A stretch of DNA of 64,000 nt from Thalassia testudinum (taxonomy: Eukaryota > Streptophyta > Magnoliopsida > Alismatales > Hydrocharitaceae), in the NCBI GenBank assembly GCA_037157565.1, contig JAZHRO010000063.1, positions 91,884,001 through 91,948,000 on the forward strand, written 5' to 3'. Below are positions 59,228 to 64,000 of the stretch, piece after piece (position 1 is the stretch's first letter; every line of letters starts with the position of its first letter). Below the pieces are notes generated by a model. That model had not been told where the DNA came from, searched no databases, and was given only the letters and a program-made list of their open reading frames with translations. The position numbers and the translations under genes are program-made.

Positions 59228-60600
59228 GTGGAGGGCTCTGCTACTGTCAGATTGGCATCCAAGCTGACTGCTTTGCGCAGTGTCTTAAAAGAGTATGGCA
59301 CTACTGTAAACATGGTAAGGCAGCAAAGGAGGATGGAGGCTTTGAGTAACATTCAAGAGTTGGATTTTAAGGAAGCAGCAGGCCCTTTATCAGAGGAAGA
59401 ACTTGCAGATAGGAAGGTGTGGCAGGGTGTGATATTGGATGAAGATCTTAAACAAGAAATTGATTGGAGGGAGAGATCAAGACAATTATGGCTTAAGGAG
59501 GGAGATGCCAACATGAAATTGTTCCATCTTGCGGCTAGCTCTCGGAGGCATGCAAATTATATATCTTCTATTCTCAGAGATGGACACAAGATCTCCTCCA
59601 TTCAGGAGATAAGATCAGAAGCCATCAAATATTATAGGGATGCTTCTCGGGCAATTAAGAGGGGGGAATGGAGAATGGCAGGAAATGATGCTCCTAGTAT
59701 AACAAGTGAACAAGCCTCTCAGCTGACAATAACCATCACTAAACGTGAGACCCTGTAGGCAATTAAAGAGCTCAATATGGAAGGTTCCCTAGGGCCTGAT
59801 GGGATACAAGTTTTCTTTTATAGAGAGATGTGGAATGTGGTGGGCAAGGAAGTGATGGATGTCATTAGAGAGTTTGAGAAGGGAAATGCTGGGTTTTGAA
59901 AAGATAAACAAGTCATATCTATTCTTACTACCTAAGTCAGTGGGAGCAGAGAAGTTTTCAGACTTTAGGCCGATCTCAGTCTCAAATTCCATCTACCTTG
60001 TTGTTAGCAAGATTTTAGCTAACCGGCTGAGAACTGCTCTGTAGAGCCTAATCCATCCAGTGCAATCTGCATTTTGCTCAGTAGATCACTCCAAGAATCC
60101 TTCATTTTGGCTCAGGAAATGGTGAGTGGATGGCACAGAAGGAAGTGCAAGGCATTCATGTGGAAAGTCGATTTTCAGAAGGCATATGGTGATTTTCAGA
60201 AGGCATATGGCCCCCCTGATCTTTAACCTTGCGGTGGATGGGCTTGCAAGGTATGCATGCAGATTGGCAGAGGTGGGTATACTCAAAGGGTATTCACTAT
60301 CCAACAGGAGAAATCTAGCCCCCATTTTGCAATATGCAGATGACACAGTCTTCTTTGTGGAAGGGACCAAGCCTGCTGCACATGCTCTGGGGCTGTTGGT
60401 AAAGATCTTTGGGGATATTTCAGTCCTGAAATTGAACAAGGAAAAGTCTACCTTGATATGTTTTGGCATGAATGAGTAGGAGCAGAAGGAGTTGGAGAAT
60501 ACATTGGGATCACCTCGAGCTAAACTACCAATGAGGTACCTAGGACTGCCATTGAGGCTGCAAAGCTGAAGAAAAATGATTGGAATATCTTGTTTGATAA
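59228..60600 (+). pseudogene. LINE ORF2, linker and reverse transcriptase relic
   Basis: The linker (59228-59758, 176 codons) has the plant LINE signature WLKEGDANMKLFH near residues 90-100. The frame is stopped by TAG at 59756, reads on through GPDGIQVFFYREMW, then shifts near 59870 into FSDFRPISVSNSIYLVVSKI. The first catalytic motif is present as VDFQKAY at 60166-60189. It is followed directly by a duplicate of the same 20 bases (60191-60210) and by a jump to the LIFNLAVDGLARY segment; the usual GLRQGDPLSP region is lost. The active-site YADD (QYADDTVFFVEG, about 60330-60365) is intact. Confidence 0.88.
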
Positions 60601-60714
60601 GGTCTCTAGCAAGCTAATAAGGGTGGGAGATTAATCCTTCTTAACTCAGTCATAACATCCATCCCGGTCTTTTACTTTAGCATTTTCAAGGCCCCGAAGT
60701 CCATTTGGAAACAT

Positions 60715-61791
60715 TTGGATGTTATGAGGAAAAGATTCTTTTGGAAAGGAGCTGGCCATGAGGGTGGTTTTATGCAGCCCATCAGATGGAATAAGATTTG
60801 CAGGCCAAAGGAGACAAGTGGTATAGGGATTAAGGCACTCAAGGAGTTCAATGAGGCCCTATTGATTAAATGGGCCATCAAGATTCTGGATTGCAAGGAG
60901 GATTTGGTGGCAGATTTAATCAGGGATAGTTATGGTGGATCTAATAGTGCTCTGCAGAGGCTACAACCAGTGAAACCTTCCCCTTTTTGGGGATCAGTTA
61001 CCAATGCAATCAGCAACAATTGGCATCTACTGCAACCTAGGCTCAGAGATGGCGGTGACTTTAGTCTGTGGAACGAGCAGTGGTCAGGTCTGGGGATTCT
61101 GCAAGAGGCGCATCCGAGGGCTTATGCTGCTGCTGCAGATAAGGATGTTAAAGTCAACAGTCTGTGGTCTGCTGCAGAGGGATGTTGGTGACTGGAAGGG
61201 TAGGAACATTACAGATCTAGCACTTGATTATGGAAGGATAGGCAGAACCTGATGGCTGCACTACAGCAGGTGCGTCCTAGGTTGAATGTGGCTGATACTT
61301 ATGGCTGGAATGGTGTATTTTCAGTGCAGCAGGCATATGAGAAGATCATCAGGTCTAACATTGAGATGGAGAGTGACCCAATTGACAGGAAATTATGGCA
61401 TTTGAAAATCCCCTTGAAGGTTCAAATCTTCTTGTGGCTTTGCAGACGGGAAGGCCTGATCACTGGTGATCTTAGACACAGAAGAATGGGGACTACTTTG
61501 AATGCTTGCCACCTCTGTGGTTTACATACTGACAGTACGTCGCATATTTTTTTCTCCTGCCTGGTCATAGACAAGATTTGGAGGATGATTTTCCTAGAAC
61601 CTCTTCCCACCTGGGATTCCCTTTGGCAGAGGTTCGCTACTCTTGGACGGCCGTATGGGGGTATGGCTGCCATTCTATGGTGTGTGTGGAGGGCGCGAAA
61701 CGATAAGTTTTTTCAGGAGAGACCGATTAGATGTGAGAACATTGTAAATAAATGCTGGTCCCTCATACACAGTTGGGGATCTTTTTTGTAA
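60715..61791 (+). pseudogene. LINE ORF2, C-terminal region with RT-associated zinc motif
   Basis: First open piece (60715-61191) carries RFFWKGAGHEGG, the WNKICRPKETSGIGIK segment and NEALLIKWAIKIL, the standard plant LINE region after the RT. A frameshift near 61180 separates it from the piece 61252-61791 (179 codons), which begins with FSVQQAYE, then LKIPLKVQIFLWL, and the Cys/His motif NACHLCGLHTDSTSHIFFSC. It ends in a TAA at 61789. This matches the zf-RVT C-terminus of plant LINEs. Confidence 0.88.
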
Positions 61792-61871
61792 TGTTTTGTT
61801 TGATATGAAATATACTGCCCTTCGATTGCTATCATCTCACGATAGCTTTCCTTACTGTTTCAAAAAAAAAA
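61792..61871 (+). other. LINE 3' untranslated region with stem-loop and poly-A
   Basis: Eighty bases after the stop. A stem-loop with six-base arms GCTATC (61828-61833) and GATAGC (61841-61846) and loop ATCTCAC lies about 15 bases before the A-run that starts at 61862. The reverse transcriptase of some LINEs recognises a 3' stem-loop of this kind. Confidence 0.6.
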
Positions 61872-64000
61872 AATAGATATATGTACATATAATGTATTAT
61901 AAATTAATAAATAATTATATAATTAATATATATATGCAATAACTCAACATAAATATTTACTTAAATATATGTAATACATATATTAGTTATGTACATTATA
62001 TACATATATTTTATTATTTACATATAACTCATTATTTTATTAATATTTTCAAGTATAAATACTATATATAAGGTATTTTTGGGTATTTTCAAGTTTTTAT
62101 GGCATTTTCATATTTTACAAAGGTAAGAGGAGAGAGAGAAGCTGAGATGATAGAAGAAATATTCTTTTTGTACATTTCATGTTAATTTCTTTTATTCAAT
62201 TTTAAAGAAAATTGAATTGTTTATTGGTATGTTCTACCAGCTAGAGGGTTCAGAATATTTTGAAACTTTGCATCCACCTAAAGAAATACCTAATCCTACT
62301 CAAGACTTCTTTATTTTATTTTTTTACAAATTATATATATATTTTTTATGTATTTCAATCTCACATAAAGAAGGCCTAAATGGGTTTTTGAAACATGAAA
62401 TTAAGGCCTTGAAATGGATTCTATGTGCTGGAATGAAGATATATGAATTCAAAAACATCCAATACATCTCATGCAACATTAATGAATAATTAAACATGAT
62501 TTCTCACATAAATTTTATCAACATTTCAGCTTCATTTCAATTGGGCAGATTTAACAATATGTGGCTGCTGACCTTGAAATTAACAATAATAAGAAATTCA
62601 AATCAAATTAAGTTCCAATTCTAGTACATGAATGCTTAATGACCTTCTAACCTTATACAAGATCTCATCTCATTTAATTCTAAAAATCAACTCAAAACTC
62701 ACTTGATCCCAGCCCGAACAGAAGTGTAGCTACTGATACAAATTATGCAGCAACTGATTGTTGCTATTGTTGTGCGAAATCAAAAGTTTATATCAAGACT
62801 GATTTAAGGCTCCGAAGTGTCATTCCAGTTCTGAACAACCCACATCTAGATGTCATAAAGCCAAAAAAATCCTCAGATCAGAAAATCACTTGAAACTAGA
62901 GTTTGATCCAATGAATGTATAGCTATTATGCAACCTTTAATATACTAAATTGGGAAATCAAAACTAACTCAACCTCAGAATCAATTCTATGCATAAAAAT
63001 CATCATTGAATGCTTTTGGAAAACATATTTCATCTCAGATCTTGAATGAAGAGTTACACCCTAGATCTAAGATGTACAAGTAAAATCCCATGAAAAATCA
63101 TCTCAGATCTTTCCTAACACTTCTGAAATCCGAGGAAGTCTAAATACAACTCCCATAAATCAATTAAACCCTAATATGTTCTCTATCTTAGACTATAGAT
63201 AGTGTAAGGTAAAGATTCACATTAAGCTTTCAAAGGTGTTAAATCCTAATTCAAAAGTATCTCAAACCTTCATTGATAGATCTAGGATTCATTCAAATAA
63301 TCTTAGAACTCTAAGGACATGAAAAGCCCTATTCTAATATCTCTCTTACGGCATAGTCGAAGTGAGGAGAGAAAGTAGATCAGTCAATGAAATCCATTAA
63401 AAACAAATCCCAAACCTTCAAATCTCTTAATCTAAACTAAATCCTAGAATAATGCATTGAAATCCTATAGATTGAAATCTAAATTTCACCCAAATGAGCA
63501 TTTGAATCCTTGCTAGAGCCTCAAATCATTAGAATTGATTTTTCTTGGCTCTAATATCAATGAAGATAAAAATTCAGATCAACATCAAATTGAGGAAATC
63601 ATTGAAGTAATTTGTTCAAAACCATTGGAGGGTCATTGTGACTAGGTGAGATGAATGAGATGACCCTCAGATTGAGTTTAGCACTCAAATTAGATCTAAA
63701 TGCTCAAGAGCATCCGATCTGATTTGATTCTTTCAAGAATGGGTGAATAGTGATTGAAATGCGAGGAAAACATTCAGAAGTGAGTGTGAAGTGAGGAAGG
63801 AGATCAGTGAACACAATGAATGGACAAATTCATTTGCTCTGATCTGAATTGATTAGAGGAGGTGGATTGGTGAAAATCTACCTAATCTAATCTACTCCTA
63901 GATATAACAATCCATCAGTGAGTTCACTAACTAATTCTACTCCTAACTAATCTAGAAAGCATTTAAACTCTATCTAGAAAGTAGTAAAACCTAATCTAAC

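Larger units (their letters stand above)
56955..61871 (+). mobile_element. L1-type LINE, 5'-truncated and inactive
   Basis: A non-LTR retrotransposon with ORF1 zinc knuckles, an endonuclease, a reverse transcriptase and a C-terminal zinc motif in order, ending in a run of A residues. The target duplication AATAGATATATGTA is at 56941-56954 and 61872-61885, as expected for target-primed insertion. Only about 280 bases precede the zinc knuckles, so the 5' end is missing. It lies in repeat unit U3. GC content is well above the flanks. Stops, frameshifts and one deletion in the RT make it dead. LTR-type signals are absent. Confidence 0.93.
56201..64000. repeat. AT-rich tandem repeat unit U3 (interrupted by a LINE, runs off the right edge)
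   Basis: Third copy. Anchors: ATTAATTATATTTAAAAATT near 56433, TGGTATGTTCTACCAGCTAG (62225) within 62211-62306, and ATCTACTCCTAGATATAACA (63888-63961), which matches U1 nearly base for base. The unit resumes after the LINE at 61872 without loss. The repeat continues beyond the window. Confidence 0.65.

Overview
This window is a stretch of flowering-plant nuclear heterochromatin. I see no intact host protein-coding gene. What can be read is a pile of nested, mostly dead retrotransposons, a relic 18S-5.8S-26S ribosomal RNA transcription unit, and three tandem copies of a roughly 5-kb AT-rich repeat. The plant assignment rests on an Athila-type Ty3 element (DLGAS protease, FMDDF reverse transcriptase, LTRs that begin TGATA), an L1-type LINE with a plant-style C-terminal zinc motif, and rRNA that follows the angiosperm sequence. 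I cannot name the species.

Layout. Positions 1-14289 hold decayed, same-orientation LTR elements without recognisable polymerase: internal region 1-4129 with its 3' LTR (4130-5780), a gag-like relic (5781-7377), a second LTR of the same family (7378-9070), another polymerase-less internal region (9071-11758) and an LTR of another family (11759-14289). Positions 14290-41259 are one ribosomal unit blown apart by insertions: intergenic spacer (14290-15109 and 32030-33571), 18S (33572-35141 and 37715-37965), ITS1, 5.8S, ITS2 and a 3'-truncated 26S (38617-41259). An Athila element (15110-32024, minus strand, target duplication ATTCC) sits in the spacer. A solo LTR (35142-37709, target duplication ATCAT) sits in the 18S. 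The Athila element itself carries a solo LTR in its RNase H domain (20104-22914, target duplication CTTCT) and a 1.7-kb repeat upstream of gag (27312-28992).

From 41260 to the end run three head-to-tail copies of an AT-rich repeat unit. Each is broken by a different element: the inverted partner of the 1.7-kb repeat (45999-47690), a composite LTR insertion (51194-54616, target duplication GTAGG), and a 5'-truncated L1 LINE (56955-61871) with a 14-base target duplication and a poly-A tail.

How the parts relate. The Athila element has all enzyme domains in recognisable but broken form. The polymerase-less element at the left edge shares its 3' noncoding layout, including five CCACCAAAT motifs in the same order and nearly the same spacing, so it may have used Athila-type enzymes. 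Decay is dominated by CpG loss: rRNA positions read T or A where C or G is expected, and several stop codons look like CGA changed to TGA.

The most unusual signals are regulatory-looking arrays inside LTRs. The 1.7-kb repeat carries seven or eight pairs of the palindrome AGACGTCT, the two members 20 bases apart in nearly every pair and in both copies. The solo LTR in 18S carries about 36 AGCT sites followed by 12 GGCGCC-type palindromes.
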